Shown here: positions 23,934-34,199 of the stretch, piece by piece | Layout: every line of letters starts with the position of its first letter | Position numbering within the stretch: position 1 is the first letter of the stretch | DNA from: Tetrapyrgos nigripes | Lineage: Eukaryota; Basidiomycota; Agaricomycetes; Agaricales; Campanellaceae | Reading direction: 5' to 3' | DNA: 64,000 nucleotides | Assembly: GCA_013368315.1 (NCBI GenBank) | Contig: JAACJM010000012.1 | Coordinates: forward strand, 930,001-994,000 | Made by a program: the position numbers and the translations under genes | The notes under the pieces: generated by a model | What the model was told of the DNA's origin: nothing | Seen by the model: only the letters and a program-made list of their open reading frames with translations | Databases searched by the model: none

Positions 23934-24828
23934 CTACACTTGGGGCCCACCGTACCCAGCTCCAGACGGCATGGGTTCCATTTTTTGCGATGTAGTTGTC
24001 TGAGAGGTACTACCATTCGACAAAAAGCCAGTCTCACCCACGGAGGTGAACCATATCCTGGATTCTCCACGGTTGGCAGCAATGAGTGAACAAACGAGGA
24101 GTACACTCCAATATCCCACCACTGCAAAACCAATTGGGGTAAAGGTGAGACACATATACAGTGAGATGACGGTACTCACGCATAAGCCAGTTGAGGAAAC
24201 CAAAAGCTGAAACGGCTTGTAACTCTCTGCAAATGACCTGAAGATCGTGGAATCGCGCTAGAATGATTGCGCGATGTGAATGAGCATGTCGTTCGATGTA
24301 GGCAGAAGGGGACAACTCACGGCCCAATCGGCCCAATACGTCACATCCTTCTGGGAAACCGGTATTGAACTGGTCGACGTTGTCTGCACCAGTGGCCAGC
24401 CATAGAACCCATAGGAGTCCTGTATCTCATGTCAGGCTATAGTCACTTGGCATTCAACTTCTCCTTACCTAGTCCTGCCAACTCGGTGACCACGAGCGAG
24501 GAGACAGCTCCTCTGCGAATCATATCAATGATGAGCCTGTTTCGTGGTCGTTTATTAGACAACGTGAAGACAAAGGGACGAAGTACTCACATTGCCGGGA
24601 CAGATACGAGGGTAATCACAGCTGTTGCTACAGCAAGACCTGCTGCACCCTTTGTGCTCTCAAGCTCAAGCTCGCCCTTGCTTACGAGATGACCGCCGAG
24701 GCCAAGCACGATTAAAGAAAATAGTATCGTGGTGCCTACGAGTAAGTAGATGGTGAGCATAGGTGATTTGAGCGAAGGATCTACCACGTACCGAAAACAC
24801 CCAGTCGTAGAATTGAGATCAAAGCCAT
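23934..24828 (-). CDS. Four-helix membrane protein, MARVEL-like
   Basis: The start at 24828 gives MALISILRLGVFG, spliced at 24791 to TTILFSLIVLGLGGHLV. Further exons give GLAVATAVITLVSVPAML, the segment AGLGLLWVLWLATGADNVDQ, an EGCDVLG stretch, a loop with RFHDLQVICRELQAVSAFGFLNW, and VVGYWSVLLVCSLIAANRGE. A hydrophilic tail rich in Ser/Thr/Gln/Gly ends GGPQV at 23934. Four predicted membrane helices, small size (about 200 residues) and the tryptophan-rich third segment fit fungal MARVEL-domain proteins, which sort to plasma-membrane or vesicle domains. The family call rests on topology and flavour, not on a decisive motif. It looks intact, with four or five short introns. Confidence 0.65.
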
Positions 24829-26430
24829 ATCAAATGGGACAACTGGGAGAGGACGCAAAGGGGTGAAGGAAAGGCTGTCAAGACCAACCGAGGCGAACTT
24901 GAGAATCCATGTCAGAATGAGTATGGGTATTTATGGAGATCCAGCCTTAGGTATGCCTAAATCCAGAACAATGCAAGACGTTGTCTGACAACAAAGTGTT
25001 CCTGAGATGGAACGTCACAACAGTCGATCAAATCTGTACGCTTTCCTTTGAAGGTCAGACCCTTTTGACAGATTGACATGGGCCGGCAGCAAAGGCTTTT
25101 GCCACATCACACATCCTATCTCGGTCTCGGTCTCGGCCAGGATACTGTATGCGGAATGAATGTCTTGAGTTAGAGGAGTGGGGCCAATCGATGGATAGAC
25201 GCTGTCATTCTTTGCAGACATGAGAGAAGGTGAAAATTACGCCCAAATTGTATTCTGCAACGAGGCCCTAGTACTGTTAAACTCCGTCTTGATTTCACAA
25301 TGCGCGTTTAGTCCAGAGATTGGTATCAGCTTGCAGAACAAGGTTGCCGTTCGATGAAGCTCGGGAGTCTGTGGCCCACACCGTGATTGCCCATTGGGCG
25401 CCCCGCCTTGGTTACGCGCGAGACAACATAGTGAGATAAGAAAAAGGAGGGAGAGTTGATCGACGGGCGAATGATGCGCTAGCGGATGCCTTTGAACATG
25501 ATCGTCAACTGAAAACACTGGATGCACAAAAAAAAGTGGGCTGACTCACATTGCAGTCCACTATATTCCCGATCATTGTAAGGGTTGCGTCGCGACTTGT
25601 GAAGTATGGGCGCCAAACTGTACAGGGCCACTGGTAGAACAGGAGTCGGACGTCCATCTTCGATACGTTCTGTTTGACGTCAAAAACAGAATGATTCCCT
25701 CCGTTTGTGCAAACTACATCCATCTATCATTGTCAAGTACATAAATGAGATACCCGCTGTCTGAGGATATGCTCTAGTAAACGCTCAGGATTCAATAAGT
25801 TAGACACGCACCGGTATAGCACTACCATATTCGTACATGAATACAATATGGGTCACATCTTAGCAACATCTTGGTCATATCCAAACGTTATCCAGGGTAT
25901 AGACTCTGTTTCGTAATTCCTGAAGCTTGATCTGCGTGTGGGTTGAGGGCGTCCTTGTATCTCCTCGGGAAGTACTACTAGTGCCAGTATCTACCAGTGC
26001 CAAGTAGTACCGGTATTGGGAGGACTTCGGAGAACAACAGTCGAGATCGATGAAGAGTTGAGTGGTTCGGAGAACAGACCGGGTGAGCCGACAAAGAGGA
26101 CGTCAATGTGTCACTTCATGAAGATAGAATAGAGATTTAAGCTAGCCTGCCAGCTCAAGTCCGCCTAGGGGGACTAGAACAAGACTAGAATAGGCATGTG
26201 GTAGGTCGACAATAACATGTTCCACTAACGTATCTAAGTGGTACAACACTGTAAACAATAGCTAATGGACATACACAAACGATCTTGGCCCTCTGCTCTA
26301 GTATTTAGTCCCTGAAATTACTGGGGGGCAAAGGGGGGCAAAGGGGGCCAAGTGTCTCGGCTTTCAATTGATCGATATCAAAGCTGGAGGCGTGGACGTG
26401 AAGGACTCAGAGAGTGAAGGAAAGAGAAGG
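24829..26430. other. Intergenic region and left border of the accessory block
   Basis: About 1.6 kb without a gene I can support. Short minus-strand frames at 25015-25221 and 25505-25723 are not convincing. Near the right end (26323-26347) there are three guanine runs of 5-6 G separated by CAAA. The amplified units begin about 170 bp further right. Confidence 0.5.
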
Positions 26431-26519
26431 CTGAATGAATTTGCGAGCCAAGACTCGTCTGACGACCGCGAAAACCACGACGTCGATAGCTTCAAAAGCC
26501 TCAAGTCAATTCTGTTTTA

Positions 26520-27970
26520 ATTTCAGACGGAGCATGAGTGCTCGGGCTGAGTTGAGAGCAAGTCCGGGTCCGACAATGGGAGCCAAGACCATCACTGTTA
26601 GAGTCAGAACGGATACAAACAGAAACGGAAGCCGAAATGGACAGAGGGTGGTTTTGACTTTGACCTTGGGGTTGGGAATGAGGGTGATCTCGTCCGATCC
26701 GATGTCGATGTCTTGATGTTGCTCCGAGTCTTCTGGGCTTGCACAACTTGGCAAGATGAGAACTGGAGTCGGAGTCGGACTCATCCTGTTCTGACGCGAG
26801 GCGTTTCCTTTTGCTTGGTCGTGAACCCGGTACTGTGACGATGAGCGAGGATTCTAGAGAAAGAGAAGGGGTAGACGTGAGGGTGGATATGTCTTTCGTC
26901 TCTTAGCCTACTACTAGCTAGGCCTCGAGACAGTACCTCTTAACAAACTCGACCAATTTCTGATTCAGATCTGACCGATTACGTCCCGGAAAGACGTTGG
27001 CGAAAGCGCAAAGATCATGGACGGCTTGAGAGAGTTGGGCAAGAGTGAGGTCATGATCACTCTCTCCGAGTCCGTCAACCCTCAGGCTGCCACTGGGTCT
27101 ACGAACACCGAGCAGAAAACAGAGGAAGATGGGGGTAGATCATTGCGAGGGGGGTAACTAGAGTAGTGCGTAGAGGTCAGACAAAAAGAAAGAAAAAGGA
27201 AAAATCACAATTCTCGAACGTCAAACTCACCTTGCCAAATTCAGAAGAAACAAATGTTTTCTCAGCTCTTCATCTTTTATCAATTCAACGAGAAAAGTCT
27301 TCAAAATATCCCTTCGAAACTCGTCTGGTACTTCAGGCCCATTCGGGAGCAGCGTGCTTCGTTCCTTTGCCTTACTATCGTTACTGCTAGTCCTCCCACC
27401 ACCCTCACCCTCATCCCCCTCCCAAGTGGGCCATGGCCACCTCGAAATAATACCCCCCGCGCAAAAATCCTAAAGCCTTTCCTCTCGACTTCTCCCACTT
27501 CAATTCTGCACGCGCCAGAGTCTGCGGGGGTAATGTGTCGATTGAGGATGTGGGGTGTGTTGGTGACTTGGAAGATTTCGGCTTGGAATGCGCTGCGAGT
27601 GACGTGAGTAAGAAGTAGGTGAGTTTAGAGGGAAAAGAAAAGAGAAGAAGCTGCGACGAAAGTGTGAGAAAGACGAGCATCTTATTCCTGAACGCGTGGT
27701 AGTGGTACTAAGTACTAGACTGTAGACAATCAAAAAGTGTATGTATGTCAGTAGTACTAAAGCCGCTATAACAAGAATCAGATAGTAGGTCATATCGTAA
27801 AACATCGTATCGTTTGCATTGATTGAAGGCTGGTTGTAATTGAAAGTAAGTAGATGCAGAGGCTGATTGACTACCATGTTTGGATGCATAGTGGACGACA
27901 AGAGGAACTTGAGAGGAACGTCGCGCTCGCACTTGACTAGCTCCATCGCAACAGTAAGGTTGAATTAGAT
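26520..27970 (-). pseudogene. Membrane-protein gene remnant X, copy A
   Basis: Minus-strand fragments with good amino-acid flavour but no continuous reading frame. They include QVPLVV near the 5' side, a hydrophobic LILVIAALVLLTYIHFLIVYSLV, AELKWEKSRGKALGF followed by GGYYFEVAMAHLGGG, KYQTSFEGIF, and a Ser/Pro-rich tail with SPEDSEQHQDIDIG. The same pieces occur in copies B and C with different lesions. Part of it resembles the second membrane-protein gene at 39274-41890 around its GAEERAI block, so the two may be paralogues. No family recognised. It could be a very intron-rich gene rather than a pseudogene. Confidence 0.45.
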
Positions 27971-29076
27971 AAGCAGCGTCATCGTCATATTTTGCCTCCA
28001 AGTCTCTCTCTCATATCCCTGTTCGAAAACCCTGTCCTATTCCAATTACCCCTTTCAGACTAAAGCCACCTTTCAAGATTATCGCAACGCTTCTCAATTC
28101 TGTCCAGTTGATAACTCGGAGGGCATTCAATCAAAATCAACCTCGTTTTTCCGCGTTTTCTTCAAGGTGGCGTTATTTTCAGTACTTGGCGTCAAGACAT
28201 GCTATGTCGGTTTGCCCTTTGAGCCACGTTGAGACACATTCAGAGTGACCTGCGGATTATGATCGTTGGTGAGTATTGCAAGAGTTCAACTTCAACGCCG
28301 TGCATCCTAGACCCACTGTCAAGACTTCATGCCAAGTTTGACCTCGAATATTTATCTATCTTATTATTAGGATGCGTGTAGAACTCCGCTGGTGGTCGAC
28401 TCGTCGTGGACCTTCAGGGCTTGAGCAAGGCCGTGTTATTATGGGCTAGGACAATTGTTCAAGAGAGGATAACGATATTGCCTATATCCAGAACAGCCGT
28501 TGGGCAGAAACCTATCAAGTCGCGAGGAATTGGGATCTCGGGATCTAGAATGTTGAGGGTTCGTGGACGGTAATGCCAGAGATGCAGATGGACGATTTTT
28601 GGACGAGGTTTAGGATAGAGCGAAGAGTTGGAGATTGGCTGGATGCGTGAGAGATCGTGAGTTTGGTTTCATCTTATCATGTCGTATGTAATTTGAATCA
28701 TTTTCCTAGTACAGTGCGCATTACCCGTGTTGACGCCGAATCATTTATTTATTGTCATACTTGAAGAGTTGAAATGTACTCGAAATGTACTCGCCCTCAA
28801 TGCAGGGCTAATGCACGGTTTTAATTTGACAATTTTTACACTTCTTCGGACTCCTCGCGTCGGTCGCCTGCCCACTATCCTTGTCCCTACTGAACCCTGG
28901 TCTGGCAGTACATCTCCTTGTATTTGTCCTGTCCATCTGTCATGAGAGGCGTCCAATGGAAGTGCTGGCCAAATTTTAATTCGGAACATCATGCTTGACA
29001 TGCGTCTTGGTGACACATTGCAAACGAGCTTCTCGTTCTCGTTACTACAAACATTCCCTTGTTCACTACTATCACC
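27970..29076. other. Conserved spacer upstream of the DUF6535 gene, copy A
   Basis: About 1.1 kb kept at high similarity in B (44295-45504) and, less well, in C (61330-62703). It lies between a minus-strand and a plus-strand gene and should hold the promoter and leader of the DUF6535 gene. A short gene may be present around 28200-28630 (a GTGAGT-like donor follows GATCGTTG), but I cannot support one. Confidence 0.45.
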
Positions 29077-32000
29077 ATGAGCAAGCCAGCATCGCCGACA
29101 GACACCTCCCCATCCCCTCCGAACAGCACAATATCTCAAAGAACTCCAACTCCTCCGAACATTCCTTCAGTTGTACAGAGCAGTACGGATGATACCCATA
29201 CCCAGGCAGGCATGAGACGGCGTCAGTCCACTGGAAAAGTTTTTGATGGAGCAGCAGGTAGTGGAAATGGGGGCCAGGGAATTCGCGGTGGTGAGTCTGT
29301 CGCTGGGTGCTATCGGTCAACGATACTGATCGTGACGCCCAGAAGTCCCTCGTCTCAGTCTGTTCCCACCGACGCTACCAACGTCGCAAAGAACCCAGAG
29401 CCGGCCGCTGGTTTTGATGAAGGGATAGATACGACCACTGCGCTGTCGCGTCAGTCTACTCGACGTGCTGCTGTTGGTACCAGTGATATGGGTTCCAGCG
29501 TTCCTTGAAACATAGTCATACTGCCAGTGAGGTAGACGCCGATGGCACTTCCAGGTGTATGTTTTGTTTGTCTCGTTTTAGTGGACGTATACTTGGACAC
29601 TAAATACCCTTCCAGTCAGGCGTAACTCGATGGAATTGCAGTCTTCCTCCGTGGCGAACAAATGTATGTAATGGCCTCGGTCCTTTCTTTCATATCCATG
29701 ACCATTATCTGTAGCCGGCGAGGAGAGGGTTTCGCACCGTGTACTGGATAGGCGTCAGAGCCAAGGTTAGTAACACGCGCTCTCATGATGTTTGTTTTAA
29801 GTATACTAACTAGGCATCATCGGTCAGAGAGCGATGAGGGGACAACGAACACGTCTCATCGAGACGATGGCAAGAATCCAGACCGTATCAATGTACCGAC
29901 TCTCAACAGTGAGTAATGCTAACCTTCTGTCAGGGAAAGCTTAACTGACAACGATAATTCCAGACGCTACTGATGGGATTGGTCAACGTCCATCCACCTC
30001 TTCAGTACATGAGTCAACCAACGGAGGTGAGGTTTGATTCTATTATCTCTTTCATAAGTTGTTGATGGTTGATGGCTTGGGCAGAATATAAGAGTGGGAC
30101 GGATGATCCGTATCAGAACACCCTGCCCCGGAAAATACGAAAAGCCAAAGTCATCTGTTTATGGGGGTATGGGAAACCAGCAACAGCCGGCTCGACAACC
30201 TACAGTCCTGGACCGACTTGCAATGAAATCAGAACCTCAGCCGAGTCACCTGTCATCTTCATACAGTGGTGAGTATCCCTGTGAAGGCTCTTAAGTGCTG
30301 GACTAATCCTTTTAATCAAATAGAATACAGGAACTATGACTATACTAAAAAGTATCCTGTGGATGAGCTCGGGAAAGAAGTCAGCGAGAATGCTCGGGTC
30401 TGGAAGGTTTACTTAGACGAGGCTGAGGAAACTGACAGGGAGATGTTGAGTGGATTCAGAGATACACTCGACGCTCTCCTGGTGTTTGTGAGTGCCATTA
30501 TATCTCTAGAGAATCCACTGCTGACTCGTGTACTAGGCAGCGCTCTTTTCCGCGGTAGTAACATCCTTCATAATCTCTGCTGTTGACTCTCTCCAACCAG
30601 ATTACAGTCAAATCACAGCTATGCTCCTGGTCGAGCAAAACCTGCTTCTTCGTGCCGCTGGGAATCCCACTGCTATTGGCAATGTTAAAACTGCGTTGGT
30701 CAACCTGGACAGCGCAGACGCGAGTACTGCTGATCTCTGGATCAACGGTCTCTTCTTTGGCAGTTTATCACTGTCATTGGCTACAGCTCTCCTCTCTGTG
30801 CTTGTCAAGCAATGGCTTCAAGCATATTCCTCCTCCCTCCCCACTGGTAATGCTCGCGAGCGTGCCAAGATCCGCCAGTTTCGATATGCTGGACTCACAG
30901 ATTGGAAAGTCCCACAAATCATTGGAACTCTTCCCATCATCCTCCATGCTTCCCTTGGTCTATTTATGGCAGGGTTCTCACTGTATGTTTCAGAGCTTCA
31001 GCCCTCACTGTGCTGGATAGTTGTCTCTGTCACAGCCATCTCCTTCCTGATGTATCTGGGGAGCATTGTCATTCCAGTCATCATCACCATTCAATGTCCA
31101 TACAGAATCCCACTACTTTTTGTCCCTCTCAATTTCATCATTTTCTTTCCCCTCCAAATTGGCAAATGTCTTTGGAGAAGGGTCAAATACTATTGGCAGA
31201 GACGTCAGCGTCCATGGATGTCTATTCCACAGTGGCCCTCTCTTCCTAGTAATTCCATACAAGCTGCAGAAGCTACATTTCTGAAGCCCAATGATATTGA
31301 TAAAGAGGAATATGATTGGAACATATCCCTTCCTCATAACCCATACACTCATCATCACTCTATCCTGGCTGACTGCATCAAATGGCTACAATCCCTGCAA
31401 TCAAATGATTCAATGCAGGACATTGTAGGTCAGGCTCTGCATGGAATCATGAAGGAGCACATCATTAGAGGGGACGATGGGAAGCAATATTTTTGTCCAG
31501 CTCTGAAATGCTACATCAACAACCTTGACTTGAAATTGATTCTGAGCTGGATATTGAGCACACCTCGAATTGGCGATAAAGAGTATAAATCTAACCTCTG
31601 TAAATCTCTGTGCACAGAGTGGGAAAAGGCAACAGAGAATTTTGAGGGTTTTCCTCGAAAGGAATTGGAGGGCCGTCTGCATGATGAAGCTTGGCGTGGA
31701 AATTTGCAGCATGTCAAAACCCTGATTGCAATGGGGACAGATGTTAATGCTAAGGGAGGGCACTTTGGGTTTGCATTGCAGGCAGCAGCAGCTCAGGGAC
31801 ACCTGGAGATTGTCAGATATCTTGTGGAGAAAGGAGCAGATGTTAATGCTGAGGGAGGGTTCTTTGGGTTTGCATTGCAGGCAGCAGCAGCTTTTGGACA
31901 CCTGGAGATTGTCAGATATCTTGTGGAGAAAGGAGCAGATGTTAATGCTGAGGGACGGCTCTATGGGTTTCCATTGCAGGCAGCAGCAGCTATGGGACAC

Positions 32001-32252
32001 CTGGAGATTGTCAGATATCTTGTGGAGAAAGGAGCAGATGTTAATGCTAAGGGAGGGCACTACGGGTTTGCATTGCAGGCAGCAGCAGCTATGGGACACC
32101 TGGAGATTGTCAGATATCTTGTGGAGAAAGGAGCAGATGTTAATGCTCAGGGAGGGGCACAGAGATCTGCTCTCAACGCAGCATATGCTTTCGGTCATAG
32201 CCAGATTGCTGAATATCTGGTATCTAAAGGAGCAACTCGAGCACCCAAGTAG
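29077..32252 (+). pseudogene. DUF6535 membrane protein with C-terminal ankyrin repeats, copy A (N-terminal frameshifts)
   Basis: The start at 29077 (MSKPASPTDTSPSPPNS) opens a disordered N-terminus on several small exons. The last exon (30537-32252) is fully open. A DUF6535 domain follows: WKVYLDEAEETDREMLSGF, DALLVFAALFSAVVTSFI, then three more hydrophobic spans (LWINGLFFGSLSLSLATALL, IIGTLPIILHASLGLFMAGF, CWIVVSVTAISFLMYLG). After a linker comes an ankyrin array: one diverged repeat, four near-identical 33-residue repeats, and a capping repeat ending SKGATRAPK. Compared with copies B and C, four single C bases are missing, at about 29347, 29495, 30121 and 30145, so the N-terminal exons are out of frame. 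These may be sequencing errors in C runs; if so the gene is intact. DUF6535 proteins are membrane proteins of unknown function expanded in Agaricomycetes. Confidence 0.82.
31674..32252 (+). repeat. Ankyrin-coding tandem array, copy A (99-bp units)
   Basis: Equivalent bases of successive units start at 31773, 31872, 31971, 32070 and 32169, exactly 99 bp apart. The consensus repeat reads GHLEIVRYLVEKGADVNA, then EGG.-GFALQAAAA. The core is nearly invariant at nucleotide level. Differences sit at a few fixed codons: Lys/Glu and Gly/Arg after NA, the next two residues (HF, FF, LY, HY), Ala/Pro before LQ, and the residue before GHLEIV (Q, F, M, M). Confidence 0.93.
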
Positions 32253-32506
32253 TTACCTGTAAGTAGATGTTTAATAATATTAAGGGCCCTGGCAGGGTCC
32301 AGGGTTGCTTTTAGGATTATGTATGTGTAAAGGACGGCCTAGGAAATAAAGATTAAGAGAGTAATGCCCAAACGGCAATTGTGTTGCCTCGCAGACACAT
32401 GATGCTATCACTACAGGTCTGTCACCTTCAACAACTACGCGTAACTTGTGTCGTGTATTAGACTAAGACGGATGTGTATGCTAAACGTAATTTTGAAAAA
32501 AGAAAT

Positions 32507-33958
32507 CTAATTAACCTCCTTCGCAACACCATCCAATCCCTTAAATCCCCTGAGCCCACTCTCCACCACCTGCTCATGCCCCTCCTTCCTCGCCTCCTCC
32601 ACCGTCCAATGCTCATACGCCAAACTAACCCTCTCCCAATCAATCACACTCCAAAACTCTTTGATCCAAGCCTCCTTACCCCATACGCCATAACCCACAC
32701 TTGTCCATGCGTGCTCATGGACGGAGAGACAGAAGAGGGGGTAGAGGGTTTCGTCGATGTTGAGTGTGGAGGAGAGGCCTAGGGCGTTACTGCTACCGGG
32801 ACCAGAGGGGTTTTTGGACATAGCCATAGTGTAGTGGTCGGACCGAAATAAAGTCTTTTGATATCTCGGTTGCAACGCAGCGTTGTTCAACCCAAGACCC
32901 ATGTTGAAAGCACTTGCATTTTAGGGAGTGGGTTCGTCGAAGAGGGAGGCGGGGATCATGTTTTCTTCTCCGAGGTTTTTCTTGTCAGCCAAGGACGGGG
33001 TTGGAGTGTGTATGAAACGAGGGTGAAGAGGGTGGTTCATTGGGGTGCTGCTAGACGCAGAAGAGACGCCAGAAGCAGAAGAAGGTGAGACACCTGGAGG
33101 AGGGGATTTTGGTGTCAGTGCGGGTGTGGGCGACGCGTTTGCTTCGCTTTCGGCTTCATAATCCTCATTTTCCCCTTCATACTGCTCAATCTTTTCCCCC
33201 AGTAATCATCTCAGCTAACTCTTCCATCCACTCTCGCATATACAGATCCCCCTTCATCAACGGATCCCCTCTATCATACTGCAACATCCCACTCCCTTCG
33301 AATGCCCCATATATGTCCGACTCCTCACCAAAAGCGACCCTGGCCCAAACGTCGGTATGACAGCTGTGTTTCCAGCGGCATCAGTGACGAACCAGATGTA
33401 GCCGTTGGTAAACATCTCCATGGCAGCTGCGGAAAAGGGAGATTTGAGTTGGGTGAGGGAGCCGTGTTGTAAGCGGATTTGGGTGAGGAGGTGGGGGAAA
33501 TGAGGTGTTGGTGGGGGGAGGTGTTTGGGGGAGGGGGGAGAGCTGTGAAAGGACGAAGTGGTCGTTGAGGAAGCGTAGTTGAAGGCGAGGACAAAGGAGC
33601 GTTCGGGGGTGGCACGGATGATGGTGTCGACGACGGAGAGGCCTTCGTCTAGAAAAGGCTTTAGTAAAAGTAGTGAAAAGTAAAAGATGTACACACCCTT
33701 GACCTCTTCATTCAGCCTCTATAACAACCCCTGCTGTTAGTCCACCGTAACGACCTTGTATGCAGGAGGAGGCAAAAAGTTGGGCAAGCCTTGGTCGATA
33801 CGTGTACGCAGTGGAGGAATGTCGTGCAGAGCGCGTCTGCCTAGAAAGCGACTTGGAGTCGTAAATGGACGCATTCCCGACACGTTGACTTTGGTTTCTT
33901 CGCCTTTCCTTAGAGTGAATTCGGTGTCAGCGATGCCATGGTCAGAGTCTAAATTCAT
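32507..33958 (-). pseudogene. Mitochondrial ribosomal mS42/Rsm26-like protein (Fe/Mn superoxide dismutase fold), copy A, broken
   Basis: The minus strand reads RRALHDIPPLRTRIDQGLP near the 5' end, then an alpha-hairpin part with FVLAFNY, then the SOD C-terminal fold: MFTNGYIWFVTD, VIPTFGPGSLLVRSR, TLYPLFCLSVHEHAW and AWIKEFWSVIDWERV, ending AKEVN at 32507. The metal-ligand pattern of true SOD (DVWEHAYY) is not kept, as in the fungal mitoribosomal members of this fold. Lesions: TAA and TAG between the N-terminal part and the first intron (about 33720-33745); a short deletion after GHSK near 33295 relative to copy B, which shifts the frame; and CAA to TAA near 32921. The first two stops are shared with copy B. 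Confidence 0.65.
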
Positions 33959-34085
33959 TTCAAGTGAGAAAACGTCGAATAAATGCGAGGTGAGAGAAAG
34001 CAGAAAGGATGTGTAGCAGCGGATTTGCTAGCAGAACAAGCTTGTCCATCAGATGAACACTGGAGACAGATTACTGAGCGGATGG
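33895..34085 (+). repeat. Dispersed element R, copy 2 (in unit A)
   Basis: Matches the reverse complement of 2335-2545 and the same-strand sequence 50430-50615. It overlaps the 5' edge of the mS42-like gene. Confidence 0.7.
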
Positions 34086-34199
34086 TCGTTGGGAGGACAT
34101 TTATTTTTAGCCGCGTCTACTTGAATTTCGTCATCAACATCCTTGGTCCTCGATTGCGCAACAGTATACACGGCGACCGCTGAGGTCAAGCTGATTTAC

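Noticed and set aside
31410..32198. A 262-codon minus-strand frame opposite the copy A ankyrin array, and a similar 223-codon one opposite copy B (47862-48533)
   Set aside because: Because units are multiples of three bases, any frame lacking a stop in one unit stays open in all. The antisense translation (SLSINICSFLHKISDNLQVS repeated) is just the shadow of the array.
31726..32262. Overlapping plus-strand frame of 178 codons (copy A) and 212 codons (48160-48798, copy B) with repeats of RLSDILWRKEQMLMLREG
   Set aside because: Same effect of the 99-bp period in a second frame; no separate start context and no reason to expect translation.
32507..33958. Active Fe/Mn superoxide dismutase
   Set aside because: The fold is recognisable but the usual metal-ligand motif is not kept, and the sequence fits the non-enzymatic fungal mitoribosomal members better.
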